Shown piece after piece: positions 16,558-24,915 of a DNA stretch of 64,000 nucleotides. Position numbers and translations under genes: made by a program. The stretch spans positions 806,001 through 870,000 of the forward strand of contig OZ241330.1 of NCBI GenBank assembly GCA_965200045.1, in the 5' to 3' direction. The stretch comes from Bin25 sp026709415. GTDB taxonomy: Bacteria > Bacteroidota > Bacteroidia > Flavobacteriales > Flavobacteriaceae. Below the pieces are notes generated by a model. That model ran no database searches, was not told the DNA's origin, and saw only the letters and a list, made by a program, of their open reading frames with translations. How positions within the stretch are numbered: position 1 is the stretch's first letter; each line of letters opens with the position of its first letter.

Positions 16558-17051
16558 TCTTTGCTTTTTTGAAACCCTTGGTCAATAAAAACAGCACCAA
16601 TCAGCGATTCAAGCAAGTTCCCATGGATATCGACACCAAATTTTGGAGCACTTTCACCCGTTTGAATCAATTCTAAAAGTTTCATTTTTTTACCGATTTG
16701 ATTCAAATTATTTCTGGTATTTAATTGTGATTTCAATTCTGACACTTCCTGTATGGATGCCGAACAGTAACGTTTATAAATCACCTCGATAACAATCATA
16801 TTGATAATGGCATCACCTAAAAATTCCAATCGTTCAAAATTTAACGGGTGTCCTTTTCTGTCTTGAAGATTGGATGAACCATGGATAAACGCCAATTGGT
16901 AAATTTTTAGAGCATCGGTGTTGATATCAAAACCAAGTCTTCCTCTCAGCTGTTTTTTAAACGCTCTGATTGTAAATTCTTTTGTATGATACACGGTAAG
17001 CTTGGTAAAAGTGACATCACTCCCGATTGGTTTTAAATAGCCGTTGTTCAA
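16503..17051 (-). CDS. rnc: Ribonuclease III lacking the dsRNA-binding domain
   Basis: Endoribonuclease III catalytic domain, 182 residues from a TTG start at 17051 (GTG 16994 is the alternative). The signature NFERLEFLGDA supplies Glu73, Glu76 and Asp80; Glu102 matches E. coli Glu65; GNLLESLIGAVFIDQG supplies Glu148, while the position of E. coli Asp114 is Asn145. The frame ends right after the endonuclease domain, so the usual dsRNA-binding domain of about 65 residues is missing and the IPExxxVDY gene begins there instead. The gene directly follows a degenerate paralogue. Confidence 0.88.
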   Translation of the reverse strand: MNNGYLKPIGSDVTFTKLTVYHTKEFTIRAFKKQLRGRLGFDINTDALKIYQLAFIHGSSNLQDRKGHPLNFERLEFLGDAIINMIVIEVIYKRYCSASIQEVSELKSQLNTRNNLNQIGKKMKLLELIQTGESAPKFGVDIHGNLLESLIGAVFIDQGFQKSKECYLNLLEKYSSIPLVLN

Positions 17052-17582
17052 TCATTTTTTGACTTTTGGGTGGCTTTGAAATACCATGTTTTGCAGTTCT
17101 GATCGATTGACAAAACCGTTGAGAACATGCTGAATGTAAAAAACTTGGGGATAATTATAGCCCATATCGAGAAAAAGTCGACCCATAAACGTTTTTAATA
17201 AAACACCTTCTTTGGGAATACTTTCTCTTTCCGGATCATTAAACTTTTTTGAAATATCAAGCAGATTTAGTTTCTTTCCAAAAACTTCGATTTGATTTTG
17301 ATTACAAAGAATCACCCTTAATTGGGTTAAATTCCCTTCATCGAAAGATGAAAATTCTTCAAAAACCCATTCGGTGGTTATCGTTCTAATTAAGGCGTTC
17401 CCAATGTATATGAGGTGTTTATGATGTGTCCGGGATTTTTCTTTTTTGGGCATTAAAAAAACATCAATGAAATCATCTCGATTTTTTAATGGAATTTTGA
17501 GCTGGAATCGCTTCAGTAATTCTTGAGCAACTATTTGGGATGCACGGCGTGAAGAGAGCTTTTTATGGTGAAAAAGCCTCAT
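17052..17582 (-). CDS. Catalytically dead RNase III paralogue
   Basis: A protein of 176 residues from ATG 17582 (TTG 17591 also possible, overlapping the fabF stop). It aligns along its length with the adjacent rnc: LIYIGNALIR against LEFLGDAIIN, GKKLNLLDI against GKKMKLLEL, and GVLLKTFMGRLFLDMG against GNLLESLIGAVFIDQG. The catalytic residues are gone: E. coli Glu38, Glu41, Asp45, Asp114 and Glu117 correspond to Lys55, Ile58, Asn62, Val127 and Lys130; only Glu82 (E. coli Glu65) is kept. The fold residues (Gly61, Gly134, FLD-Gly) are preserved, which points to selection as a non-catalytic subunit and not to decay. Confidence 0.8.
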   Translation of the reverse strand: MRLFHHKKLSSRRASQIVAQELLKRFQLKIPLKNRDDFIDVFLMPKKEKSRTHHKHLIYIGNALIRTITTEWVFEEFSSFDEGNLTQLRVILCNQNQIEVFGKKLNLLDISKKFNDPERESIPKEGVLLKTFMGRLFLDMGYNYPQVFYIQHVLNGFVNRSELQNMVFQSHPKVKK

Positions 17583-17587
17583 AGAAC

Positions 17588-18838
17588 TCAATCTAGTTTT
17601 TTAAATACTAGGCAGGCATTATGACCACCAAATCCAAAGGTGTTGGAGAGGATGTAATCGACTTTTCTAGGTTGGGCTTTATTAAAAGTAAAATTTATTT
17701 TTTCGTCGAAGGCTTCATCAACCGTTTCATGATTGATCGTCGGTGGAATCGTTTGATGCACAATAGAGAGTATACTAGCAATGGATTCAACGGCTCCAGC
17801 AGCCCCCAACAAATGACCCGTCATGGATTTTGTCGCATTCAAATTCATGGTATAGGTATGGTCTTTAAATAAGGAATAAATGGCATTAGCTTCCGCAATA
17901 TCTCCTAAAGGGGTGGATGTTCCATGGGTGTTAATCGAATCCACATCGGTGGTTTTTATATTGGCATCCTTGAGGGCATTTTTCATCACTCTGATAACAC
18001 CAGTCCCATTGGGATGTGGTGCCGTCATATGAAAGGCATCAGAGGTTAGTCCAGCACCTACAAATTCAGCATAGATTTCGGCTCCTCTGGATTTAGCATG
18101 TTCATAACTTTCTAATAATAAAGCCCCTGCTCCCTCTCCTAATACAAATCCATCTCGATGTTTATCATATGGTCTCGATGCCTTTTGGGGCTCATCGTTT
18201 CGCGTCGAAAGAGCGTGCATGGCATTAAAACCACCGATACCGGCATAGGTGACAGTCGCTTCTGACCCCCCTGCCAAAATAACATCTGCATACCCCCAAC
18301 GAATATAATTTAGGGCATCGATGAGCGCATGAGAAGAAGAAGCGCAAGCCGAATTTGTGGCAAAATTGGGGCCGCCAAATCCATGCTTAATCGAAATCAA
18401 TCCTGGGGCGATACTAGCGATCATTTTAGGAATCAAATAGGGATTAAATCGAGGGTTTTTATCATTTTCAGTGAATTTAATCAGCTCATTTTCAAAGGTT
18501 CCCAATCCACCAATTCCTCCACCCCAAATCACGCCTACATTGGCTTTATCAATTTTTTTAAAATCGATATTGGAATCTTCTATGGCTTGATCAGCGGCAA
18601 TCATGGCCAACTGACAAAACCGATCCATTTTGCGCGCCTCTTTTCTTTCGATATAATCGTGGATATCGAGGTTTTTCACTTCACAAGCAAATTGTGTTCT
18701 GAATTTAGAAGCGTCAAAAAGGGTAATGGGAGCAGCACCACTAACACCAGACTCTAATCCTTTCCAAAGACTATCGGCATCATTTCCAATAGGGGATAAG
18801 ACACCCAAACCGGTGACGACAACTCTTGGTGGAGTCAT
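17588..18838 (-). CDS. fabF: Beta-ketoacyl-ACP synthase II
   Basis: Condensing enzyme of fatty-acid elongation, 416 residues. The Cys-His-His triad is visible: Cys in TNSACASSSHA, His in INTHGTSTPLGD and His in SMTGHLLGAAGAVE. It lies seven bases behind acpP and is followed without a gap by the dead RNase III paralogue, so the whole minus-strand block is probably one transcript from the acpP promoter. Confidence 0.97.
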   Translation of the reverse strand: MTPPRVVVTGLGVLSPIGNDADSLWKGLESGVSGAAPITLFDASKFRTQFACEVKNLDIHDYIERKEARKMDRFCQLAMIAADQAIEDSNIDFKKIDKANVGVIWGGGIGGLGTFENELIKFTENDKNPRFNPYLIPKMIASIAPGLISIKHGFGGPNFATNSACASSSHALIDALNYIRWGYADVILAGGSEATVTYAGIGGFNAMHALSTRNDEPQKASRPYDKHRDGFVLGEGAGALLLESYEHAKSRGAEIYAEFVGAGLTSDAFHMTAPHPNGTGVIRVMKNALKDANIKTTDVDSINTHGTSTPLGDIAEANAIYSLFKDHTYTMNLNATKSMTGHLLGAAGAVESIASILSIVHQTIPPTINHETVDEAFDEKINFTFNKAQPRKVDYILSNTFGFGGHNACLVFKKLD

Positions 18839-18845
18839 GGTAAGA

Positions 18846-19079
18846 TTATGCTTGTTCTTCGATGTATTGGATAGCTTGTCCTACAGTGGCGAATTTTTCA
18901 GGTTGATCATTAGCAATTTGAATGTTGAATTCTTTTTCAAATTCCATAACCAACTCAACAATATCTAATGAATCTGCACCCAAATCATTAGTAAAGGAAG
19001 CGTCATCAACAACTTCACTTTCATCGACCCCTAATTTATCGACCACAATGGCTTTTACTCTTGATTTTATATCAGACAT
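18846..19079 (-). CDS. acpP: Acyl carrier protein
   Basis: A 77-residue acidic carrier protein with the phosphopantetheine attachment serine in DLGADSLDIVELV. It carries acyl chains for FabF, encoded next. First gene of the acpP-fabF-rnc-pyk run, transcribed from the promoter at 19098, divergent from purN. Confidence 0.98.
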   Translation of the reverse strand: MSDIKSRVKAIVVDKLGVDESEVVDDASFTNDLGADSLDIVELVMEFEKEFNIQIANDQPEKFATVGQAIQYIEEQA

Positions 19080-19097
19080 AAGAAAAATTTATTGAGG

Positions 19098-19105
19098 CAA
19101 ATTTA
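19098..19105 (-). promoter_or_regulatory. acpP promoter -7 box
   Basis: On the minus strand this reads TAAATTTG, an exact TAnnTTTG match, 18 bases upstream of the acpP start. Confidence 0.6.
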
Positions 19106-19135
19106 GCAACTTTGAACATACATGGGAGCATATCA

Positions 19136-19143
19136 TAAATTTG
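19136..19143 (+). promoter_or_regulatory. purN promoter -7 box
   Basis: TAAATTTG is an exact TAnnTTTG match. It overlaps the TTG at 19141 that opens the longest purN frame, so translation must begin further downstream. Confidence 0.6.
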
Positions 19144-19176
19144 CCTTCAAATAATGAGTTGAAGTTACCATTGAAA

Positions 19177-19764
19177 GTGAATCAAGCCTCAAAAATTGTT
19201 CTTTTTGCTTCTGGCAGTGGGAGCAATGCCTTGCGCCTTTGTCAGTATTTTGAAAACAACTCAAAAGTTCAGATCACTTCTCTTTTTTGCAATAACGCCA
19301 ATGCAGGTGTTATCGAAAAGGTCAAGCCTTTTGGTATTAAAACGGTTATTTTTTCTAAAGTCCAATTAGAATCAGGAGAGGTTTTAGAAAAATTGAAAAA
19401 CATTTCGCCAGAAATGATTGTATTGGCTGGATTTTTGCTTAAACTACCAGGGGAAATAGTGTCTCATTTTTCTAGAAAGATCGTCAATATTCATCCAAGT
19501 TTATTACCCAAATATGGAGGGAAAGGCATGTATGGACATCACGTCCATCAAGCCGTCAAAAACAGTGGAGACAACAAAACCGGCTTGACGATTCATTATG
19601 TCGATCAACACTATGATTCGGGAGCTATTATTTTTCAAAAATCAGTTGATATTTCACCAAACGATACCCCTCAAGACATTGCTCAAAAAGTATTAAGATT
19701 GGAGCATTATTATTATGCTAGCGTGATTCATGCATTGATGGAAGACCTTCCCTATGATTGGTGA
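19177..19764 (+). CDS. purN: Phosphoribosylglycinamide formyltransferase
   Basis: GAR transformylase of purine synthesis, using 10-formyl-THF. Motifs: FASGSGSNALRL at the N-terminus, NIHPSLLPKYGGKGMYG with the catalytic Asn-His, and HYDSG with the catalytic Asp. The longest frame opens at TTG 19141 but a promoter box covers that codon; GTG 19177 places the start just before the first beta strand as in homologues (TTG 19159 or 19171 are alternatives). It overlaps rnhA by 11 bases. Confidence 0.93.
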   Translation: MNQASKIVLFASGSGSNALRLCQYFENNSKVQITSLFCNNANAGVIEKVKPFGIKTVIFSKVQLESGEVLEKLKNISPEMIVLAGFLLKLPGEIVSHFSRKIVNIHPSLLPKYGGKGMYGHHVHQAVKNSGDNKTGLTIHYVDQHYDSGAIIFQKSVDISPNDTPQDIAQKVLRLEHYYYASVIHALMEDLPYDW

Positions 19765-20260
19765 ACTAACGCTTTATTCTGATGGGGGGTGTATTAATAA
19801 TCCAGGTCCAGGGGGTTGTGGTGTTATTTTGGAATACCAAACTGAGAATCGAACCAGGTCCATAGAACTTTTGCAAGGGTACCAACGAACCACCAACAAT
19901 CGGATGGAATTGATGGGCGTCATCATGGGTCTACAAAAATTAAATGGTCATCAACCAAACGTTCATGTCCACACGGATTCGCGTTACGTGGTGGACGCTT
20001 TTGAGAAAAAGTGGGTTTTTGGTTGGGAAATGAAGCAATTCAAAAATCGAACTAATGCCGATTTATGGCAACGGCTTTTAAAAATATATCGCCAGCATCA
20101 AGTCAAATTTCATTGGGTTAGAGGGCATGATGCCAATCCTCGAAATGAGCGATGTGATCAGTTAGTCACTATGGCCATAAAAAAGGGGAATTTGGTTACG
20201 GATATGGGATATATCAATAGCAATTATGGAGCTTTGAATTTATCCATGGAAGCCCGATAA
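19754..20260 (+). CDS. rnhA: Ribonuclease HI
   Basis: Cleaves RNA in RNA-DNA hybrids. 168 residues with all four metal-site residues visible: Asp in YSDGGCINNPGPGG, Glu in NRMELMGV, Asp in HTDSRYV and Asp in RNERCD, plus the catalytic His in GHDANP. Overlaps purN, so co-expressed. Slightly longer than E. coli RnhA at the C-terminus. Confidence 0.96.
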   Translation: MIGELTLYSDGGCINNPGPGGCGVILEYQTENRTRSIELLQGYQRTTNNRMELMGVIMGLQKLNGHQPNVHVHTDSRYVVDAFEKKWVFGWEMKQFKNRTNADLWQRLLKIYRQHQVKFHWVRGHDANPRNERCDQLVTMAIKKGNLVTDMGYINSNYGALNLSMEAR

Positions 20261-20330
20261 GCATTTAACTCAATAGAAGCTAAGGACTTATAAATCAAGT
20301 TATATTGAAAAATTAATCCGATAGAGTTTT

Positions 20331-20338
20331 TATTTTTG
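20331..20338 (+). promoter_or_regulatory. Promoter -7 box for the PfkB kinase gene
   Basis: TATTTTTG matches TAnnTTTG exactly and ends five bases before the ATG at 20344, so the transcript would be nearly leaderless. A TTG at 20305 is a possible, rather distant -33 element. Confidence 0.55.
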
Positions 20339-20343
20339 CTGCA

Positions 20344-21303
20344 ATGGATAAGCCCATCGTTGTCTTTGGTCCCATTGCTTATGACGATATCGAAACGCGG
20401 TATGGAAGAGTCAAAAAAATTCTCGGTGGATGCGGTGCGTACACATCGGTAGTGGTTTCTTCTTATGCCGTTGAGTGTTCTTTAATTTCAATAGTCGGTA
20501 AGGATTTTAAGCAAACAGATAGAGAGTTTTTAATTAATAAAGGAGTCAGTTTAGAACATTTAGAAACAGAACCAACGGATAACACTTTATTTTGGAGTGG
20601 TTATTATAGTGAAGATTTTACGAACCGTATCACTAGAGAAACTAAAGTGGGGGTCTATACAAATTATGACCCTATTATTCCAGAGGGATTAAAAAATCCT
20701 GAAATACTTGTTTTAGGTAATATTTCCCCTCAAATACAATGGAGCATCTGGAATCAATTCTCAAAAAAACCTGTCTTGACGGTTTTGGATACCATGAATT
20801 ATTGGATTGATAGTCAATTAGAATTTTTAAAACGAATCATTGGAAAGGTCGATGTGATTTCGATTAATAATGAAGAAGCATTTAGTTTAACCAATGAACG
20901 AAATCCACATGATGCGGCTAAAAAATTAATGGCCATGGGCCCCCGGTATGTTATTATCAAATTAGGAGAATTTGGGGCCTATTTATTTTCCAAACATCAA
21001 TATTATTATTCTCCAGCACATACAGTAGATAAAGCTATAGACCCTACTGGTGCAGGAGATTGTTTTATAGGCGGGTTTATTGGTTATTTATACCAATCAA
21101 AAGATTATTCTTTTGAAAACATGAAAATGGCCATGGGTCATGGCACTGTTTCGGCTTCTTTTGTTGTCGAAGATTTTGGACTCAAAAATCTAGAATATCT
21201 AAACCAAAAATCAAGAAACCTCCGATTTAAACAGTACAAGACATCTATCGAATCGAAATTGGAACCAAGTCCCCAAGTTTATGAGCGACTCCATCAAGCA
21301 TGA
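20344..21303 (+). CDS. PfkB-family carbohydrate kinase
   Basis: A ribokinase-fold sugar or nucleoside kinase of 319 residues, with the anion-hole signature DPTGAGDCFIGG (catalytic Asp) near residue 238 and the family NNEEAF motif near 177. The substrate cannot be read from sequence. It overlaps the PurF-type gene by 23 bases, an arrangement that hints at a role in purine or nucleoside salvage. Confidence 0.88.
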   Translation: MDKPIVVFGPIAYDDIETRYGRVKKILGGCGAYTSVVVSSYAVECSLISIVGKDFKQTDREFLINKGVSLEHLETEPTDNTLFWSGYYSEDFTNRITRETKVGVYTNYDPIIPEGLKNPEILVLGNISPQIQWSIWNQFSKKPVLTVLDTMNYWIDSQLEFLKRIIGKVDVISINNEEAFSLTNERNPHDAAKKLMAMGPRYVIIKLGEFGAYLFSKHQYYYSPAHTVDKAIDPTGAGDCFIGGFIGYLYQSKDYSFENMKMAMGHGTVSASFVVEDFGLKNLEYLNQKSRNLRFKQYKTSIESKLEPSPQVYERLHQA

Positions 21304-23179
21304 ATGTGGACTAGCTTTAGTCCATCTCAAAAAACCACTGACCTATTATAAATTAAAATATGGCAGTGTTTCTTATGGATTGAATAAAATTTATCTGTTG
21401 ATGGAAAAGCAACACAATCGAGGTCAAGATGGTGCGGGCTTTGCTAGTATCAAACTCGATATGCAACCGGGTCAACGGTATATTAGCCGAATTCGATCCA
21501 AAGAATCGCATCCCATTCGAGATATTTTTAACCGTATCAACGAAAGACTTGAAATGATTTATCAAGAAGAACCCGAATTATGGTACGATCTGGAGCGATT
21601 AAAATCAACCGCCCCCTATTTAGCTGAAGTCATGTTGGGTCATGTTCGCTATGGCACCTATGGGTCCAATAGAATTGAAAATACGCATCCCTTTTTACGC
21701 CAAAACAATTGGAAGCACCGCAATCTCATCTTAGCTGGAAATTTCAATATGACCAATGTTACGCAGCTTTTTGATAATTTGGTACAACTTGGACAACATC
21801 CCAAGGAACGGGCTGATACCGTCACTGTATTAGAAAACATTGGCCATTTTTTAGATGAAGCGGTTCAAAAAATTTATAAAACATTGAAAGGTGAGGGGGT
21901 TTCCAAAACCAGGGCCTCGGAATTAATAGCACAAAGGTTGAATATTGCCAAAGTGCTTCGAAGAGCGTCAAAATACTGGGATGGCGGATATGCTATCGCT
22001 GGACTATTGGGGCATGGGGATTCTTTTTTATATCGTGATCCCAATGGAATCCGCCCGGCTTTTTATTATACCGATAACGAAGTGACTGTGGTCGCTTCTG
22101 AGAGGCCAGCCATACAAACCACCTTTAATCTTTCGTTTGAGGCCATCCAAGAGGTGCCGCCAGGCCATGTATTGGTAACCAAAAAAAACGGCGACACATC
22201 GATTGAAAAGGTTAGAGATGTTGGTCCTAATGCAGCCTGTTCTTTTGAACGAATTTATTTTTCAAGAGGGAGCGATGCTCAGATATATAAAGAACGAAAA
22301 AAACTAGGCCACACTATTTTTCCTGAAGTCATAAAACGTATAAATTATGATTTTGAAAACACCGTTTTTTCATACATCCCCAATACGTCTGAAACGTCTT
22401 TTTATGGCATGATCGAGGCGGCCCAAGAATATGTTAAATCTAAAATTAGGGCTAATCTCAATGCTGGAAAAAAAATCAACCTTAAAGAAATTGAAGAAAT
22501 CTTAAAGCTCAATTTACGCATTGAAAAAATTGCTATTAAAGATGCCAAATTAAGAACCTTCATTACGGAGGATCAGTCGAGGGATGAATTGGTTACTTAC
22601 ATTTATGATGTTACCTACGGTATTCTAAAACCAACGGATACCCTTGTGATCATCGATGATAGTATTGTCAGGGGAACTACTTTGCAAAAGAGTATTTTGA
22701 TGATGTTAGATCGACTCAAACCAAAGAAAATCATCGTCATTTCAAGTGCCCCTCAAATACGTTATCCCGATTGCTATGGTATCGATATGGCAAAAATTGA
22801 GCAATTCATTGCTTTTAGAGCTGCACTAGAACTTCACAAGGATCAAGGAACCTTTGTTGATGTGACCACCAGAGTTTATAATCTTTGTCGGAAAGCTTTA
22901 AAGCAGAAGAATCCCATCAAAGAAAACTATGTCAAGGAAATCTATAAAAACTTTTCATCTGAACAGATTTCTGAAAAAATCGCCACCATGGTTAAAGCCG
23001 ATGACATCAATGCCGAAATTGAAGTCATTTTCCAAAAACTTGAAGATTTGCATTTGTGTTGTCCAGATCACCGAGGAGACTGGTATTTTACTGGCAATTA
23101 CCCTACCAAAGGAGGAAACCGAGTGGTGAATCAAGCCTTTGTTAATTTTTATGAAGGCAAATCGCAACGTTCCTATTAA
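21281..23179 (+). CDS. purF: Amidophosphoribosyltransferase (PurF-type, long form)
   Basis: Class II glutamine amidotransferase joined to a phosphoribosyltransferase. The N-terminal nucleophile would be Cys9 after removal of a short propeptide (MSDSIKHE before CGLA). The PRPP-binding loop is VIIDDSIVRGTTL at about residues 461-473. At 632 residues it is much longer than the usual form of about 470-500, with an extra segment between the domains and a C-terminal tail. It probably starts purine synthesis by making phosphoribosylamine, but a second, canonical PurF elsewhere in the genome cannot be excluded. Confidence 0.85.
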   Translation: MSDSIKHECGLALVHLKKPLTYYKLKYGSVSYGLNKIYLLMEKQHNRGQDGAGFASIKLDMQPGQRYISRIRSKESHPIRDIFNRINERLEMIYQEEPELWYDLERLKSTAPYLAEVMLGHVRYGTYGSNRIENTHPFLRQNNWKHRNLILAGNFNMTNVTQLFDNLVQLGQHPKERADTVTVLENIGHFLDEAVQKIYKTLKGEGVSKTRASELIAQRLNIAKVLRRASKYWDGGYAIAGLLGHGDSFLYRDPNGIRPAFYYTDNEVTVVASERPAIQTTFNLSFEAIQEVPPGHVLVTKKNGDTSIEKVRDVGPNAACSFERIYFSRGSDAQIYKERKKLGHTIFPEVIKRINYDFENTVFSYIPNTSETSFYGMIEAAQEYVKSKIRANLNAGKKINLKEIEEILKLNLRIEKIAIKDAKLRTFITEDQSRDELVTYIYDVTYGILKPTDTLVIIDDSIVRGTTLQKSILMMLDRLKPKKIIVISSAPQIRYPDCYGIDMAKIEQFIAFRAALELHKDQGTFVDVTTRVYNLCRKALKQKNPIKENYVKEIYKNFSSEQISEKIATMVKADDINAEIEVIFQKLEDLHLCCPDHRGDWYFTGNYPTKGGNRVVNQAFVNFYEGKSQRSY

Positions 23180-23292
23180 ACTATAACATATTTAGAACCC
23201 GCAAAAACCCCTCCACTTTTTGCTAAGGACTGAAATTGAGACTACTTTCAAGGAAACTGAAGCCATTGGATTCGTTTAGTTCCTAAGCCACT

Positions 23293-23315
23293 AGATACCC
23301 ATTGCTTTGGTATCT
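23293..23315 (+). terminator. Weak hairpin after purF
   Basis: AGATACC and GGTATCT form a perfect seven-base stem with a nine-base loop, about 110 bases beyond the purF stop. It is not followed by a strong T run, so termination is uncertain. The rest of the 23180-23369 gap shows nothing else. Confidence 0.3.
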
Positions 23316-23369
23316 TCGTCTAGTATCTTTATTCTGAGTTGTCTGAATTATCCGATTGATTGGCAATTG

Positions 23370-23459
23370 CTATATGTCTTCTTTATTGCCATTGACATAT
23401 ACAATAATTGCAATTACTAAAGCCAATACTACAATTACTCCCATAATAGTAATTCCCAT
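23370..23459 (-). CDS. Possible 29-residue single-span membrane peptide
   Basis: A short frame from ATG 23459 encoding a very hydrophobic helix (MGVIVVLALVIAIIVYV) with a short polar C-terminus (NGNKEDI). It begins 20 bases after the end of the hypothetical gene at 23479 on the same strand. No ribosome binding site or homologue can be named; it is listed because the composition is that of a real membrane helix. Confidence 0.3.
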   Translation of the reverse strand: MGITIMGVIVVLALVIAIIVYVNGNKEDI

Positions 23460-23478
23460 ACCTAAAACCTTGATTAAT

Positions 23479-23799
23479 TTATTGTTTTGGCTTCTCAGAA
23501 CGAATATAAAAGCACCCTTTATGCCCTCCGTCTATTTTAGATAATTGCTCTTCTAATACGGCAATATGAACACAAAGGAATTTCACAATAACCTCCTGGT
23601 TGAATACCTGAACTCCTTTAGTGCTTGATTTATCTAGGCGTGGTATTCGGTCTGCATGATTCACAAAGAAACTAGGGTCATGTTCCAAAATAATATCTGA
23701 ATAGTCATCGTAAATAAAGTCGATGATTTCCTCTACTTTCCTTGAAGCAAATTGACTTTGATAGGTTTCTGAAGTGTCCATTTTGACGGATTGATACAT
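23479..23799 (-). CDS. Hypothetical protein
   Basis: 106 residues (100 if started at the second Met, MDTSETYQS). Acidic N-terminal half (EEIIDFIYDDYSD) and a hydrophobic helix (VIVKFLCVHIAVLEEQL) near residue 75. I do not recognise the family. It lies in an accessory patch with pseudogenes on the same strand, so it may itself be mobile or under decay. Confidence 0.5.
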   Translation of the reverse strand: MYQSVKMDTSETYQSQFASRKVEEIIDFIYDDYSDIILEHDPSFFVNHADRIPRLDKSSTKGVQVFNQEVIVKFLCVHIAVLEEQLSKIDGGHKGCFYIRSEKPKQ

Positions 23800-23875
23800 A
23801 AAACCTAAGAATTGATAAAACTCCGATAAAACGAATTACAAGGATTTTTGAAAATCTTTTTTAATTTGAGACTTC

Positions 23876-24133
23876 TTACCCATTGGCTTCGTCTTTGATA
23901 CTTTGGTAAAATCGGTCTAATTCTTCACTTTCTATTTCCACTATTTTCATGGGATCTAAGCCCCGTTCTTTGAGTTCTCTTAACGTCTTATGATAAAAGG
24001 CGTTGAGTGTATTATTCCAATAGTGAGACTGCATTTCTTTAATCGTATCACGGCTAATAAAACCTAAATGATACCATTGCCAAAAATGATTGCTCTATTC
24101 TAAATCGTTAAGAAATTCTTTGCTATTGGGCAT
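23876..24133 (-). pseudogene. Small hypothetical gene with an in-frame amber stop
   Basis: From ATG 24133 the frame reads MPNSKEFLNDLE, then TAG, then continues open for 72 codons (SNHFWQWYHLGFISRDTIKE and onward) to TAA at 23878-23876. The continuation has coding-like composition and its own internal ATG (MQSHYWNNT). It could be a pseudogene by a single nonsense change or a shorter gene starting downstream. The family is unknown. Confidence 0.45.
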
Positions 24134-24153
24134 TTGGGTTGCATTTAGAAAGG

Positions 24154-24501
24154 TTATTTGTAAAACTTGATTACACTAGCCTCTAAATTTAACTTTCCAT
24201 TTTCACAAATTAAGTTAAAATTCAGTCTATCATAACTAAGATATACTAAAAGGATATTGTTATCATCTGATACCAAAAAAGGTGCCCAACTATTCGTTTC
24301 CTCATCCCAATGATCTACAGACTCAGTAAATCCTATTTCCATGTAATCCAATATAGAATTGGAATAAATACGACGTATGCGATCGCATTTTTCACCTAAT
24401 TTGAATATATCAACAAGTGATTTATTCACGTATTTTTTTATTATATCCTCTGTATCGTATTTCTGTACTTTTAATCCAAAGGTAGATAATTGAAACCGCA
24501 A
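24154..24501 (-). CDS. Hypothetical protein
   Basis: 115 residues, mixed alpha/beta, no signal peptide and no motif I recognise. The C-terminal half (NNILLVYLSYDRLNFNLICE) looks like strands of a small beta sheet. It lies among pseudogenes between purF and sodA, where the 24502-24659 stretch shows no further gene. Confidence 0.45.
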   Translation of the reverse strand: MRFQLSTFGLKVQKYDTEDIIKKYVNKSLVDIFKLGEKCDRIRRIYSNSILDYMEIGFTESVDHWDEETNSWAPFLVSDDNNILLVYLSYDRLNFNLICENGKLNLEASVIKFYK

Positions 24502-24659
24502 AAAACCAAATTTCTCAAAAGTCCCCGATACAATATAGTTATCATCATCACCCCTAGAATCCCACTAACCCCGTATTTTTCTTTATCGTCTTTTGAACAT
24601 GCCAATAATAGCACACTCCAAAAGAGTATTATTATTTTTTTTATTGAAATAGAAATTAA

Positions 24660-24892
24660 TTAGGGTTTGCAATTATGTTCAAAATAGGGACTATTAAATT
24701 TTGGCATGTTTTCCTCAGTAAGGCTACCACGATAATCTCTGAAATTATGGAACCTATCAACATCACACACATCCCAGTCCTGATATCTTGGTTGAAAGCT
24801 CTGGCATAAGCAAACATATAATTCATATTGGTTACATCACTCACATTCCAGTCGCCGATATCTTGATTGAATGAACTGGCAAACCAAAACAT
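24660..24892 (-). pseudogene. BspA/DUF285 leucine-rich-repeat surface protein fragment, frameshifted
   Basis: The first 37 residues carry the repeat hallmark of BspA-type proteins (FNQDIGDWNVSDVTNMNYMF, then AFNQDI). After FNQDI the frame is lost; shifting by one base restores the repeat (DWDVCDVD) and a plausible natural C-terminus (ENMPKFNS) ending at TAA 24662-24660. Upstream of the ATG the frame is closed, so the 5' part of the gene is gone. It starts 23 bases beyond the sodA stop. Confidence 0.75.
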
Positions 24893-24915
24893 ATAAGATT
24901 AACCCCCTGCTCGGA

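Noticed and set aside
17052..17591. Dead RNase III paralogue as a frameshifted N-terminal part of rnc
   Set aside because: Each frame has its own complete endonuclease-domain pattern, so these are tandem paralogues and not halves of one gene.
23356..23544. 62-residue plus-strand ORF
   Set aside because: It is antisense to two minus-strand frames with better coding character and consists mostly of Ile/Thr-rich shadow sequence.
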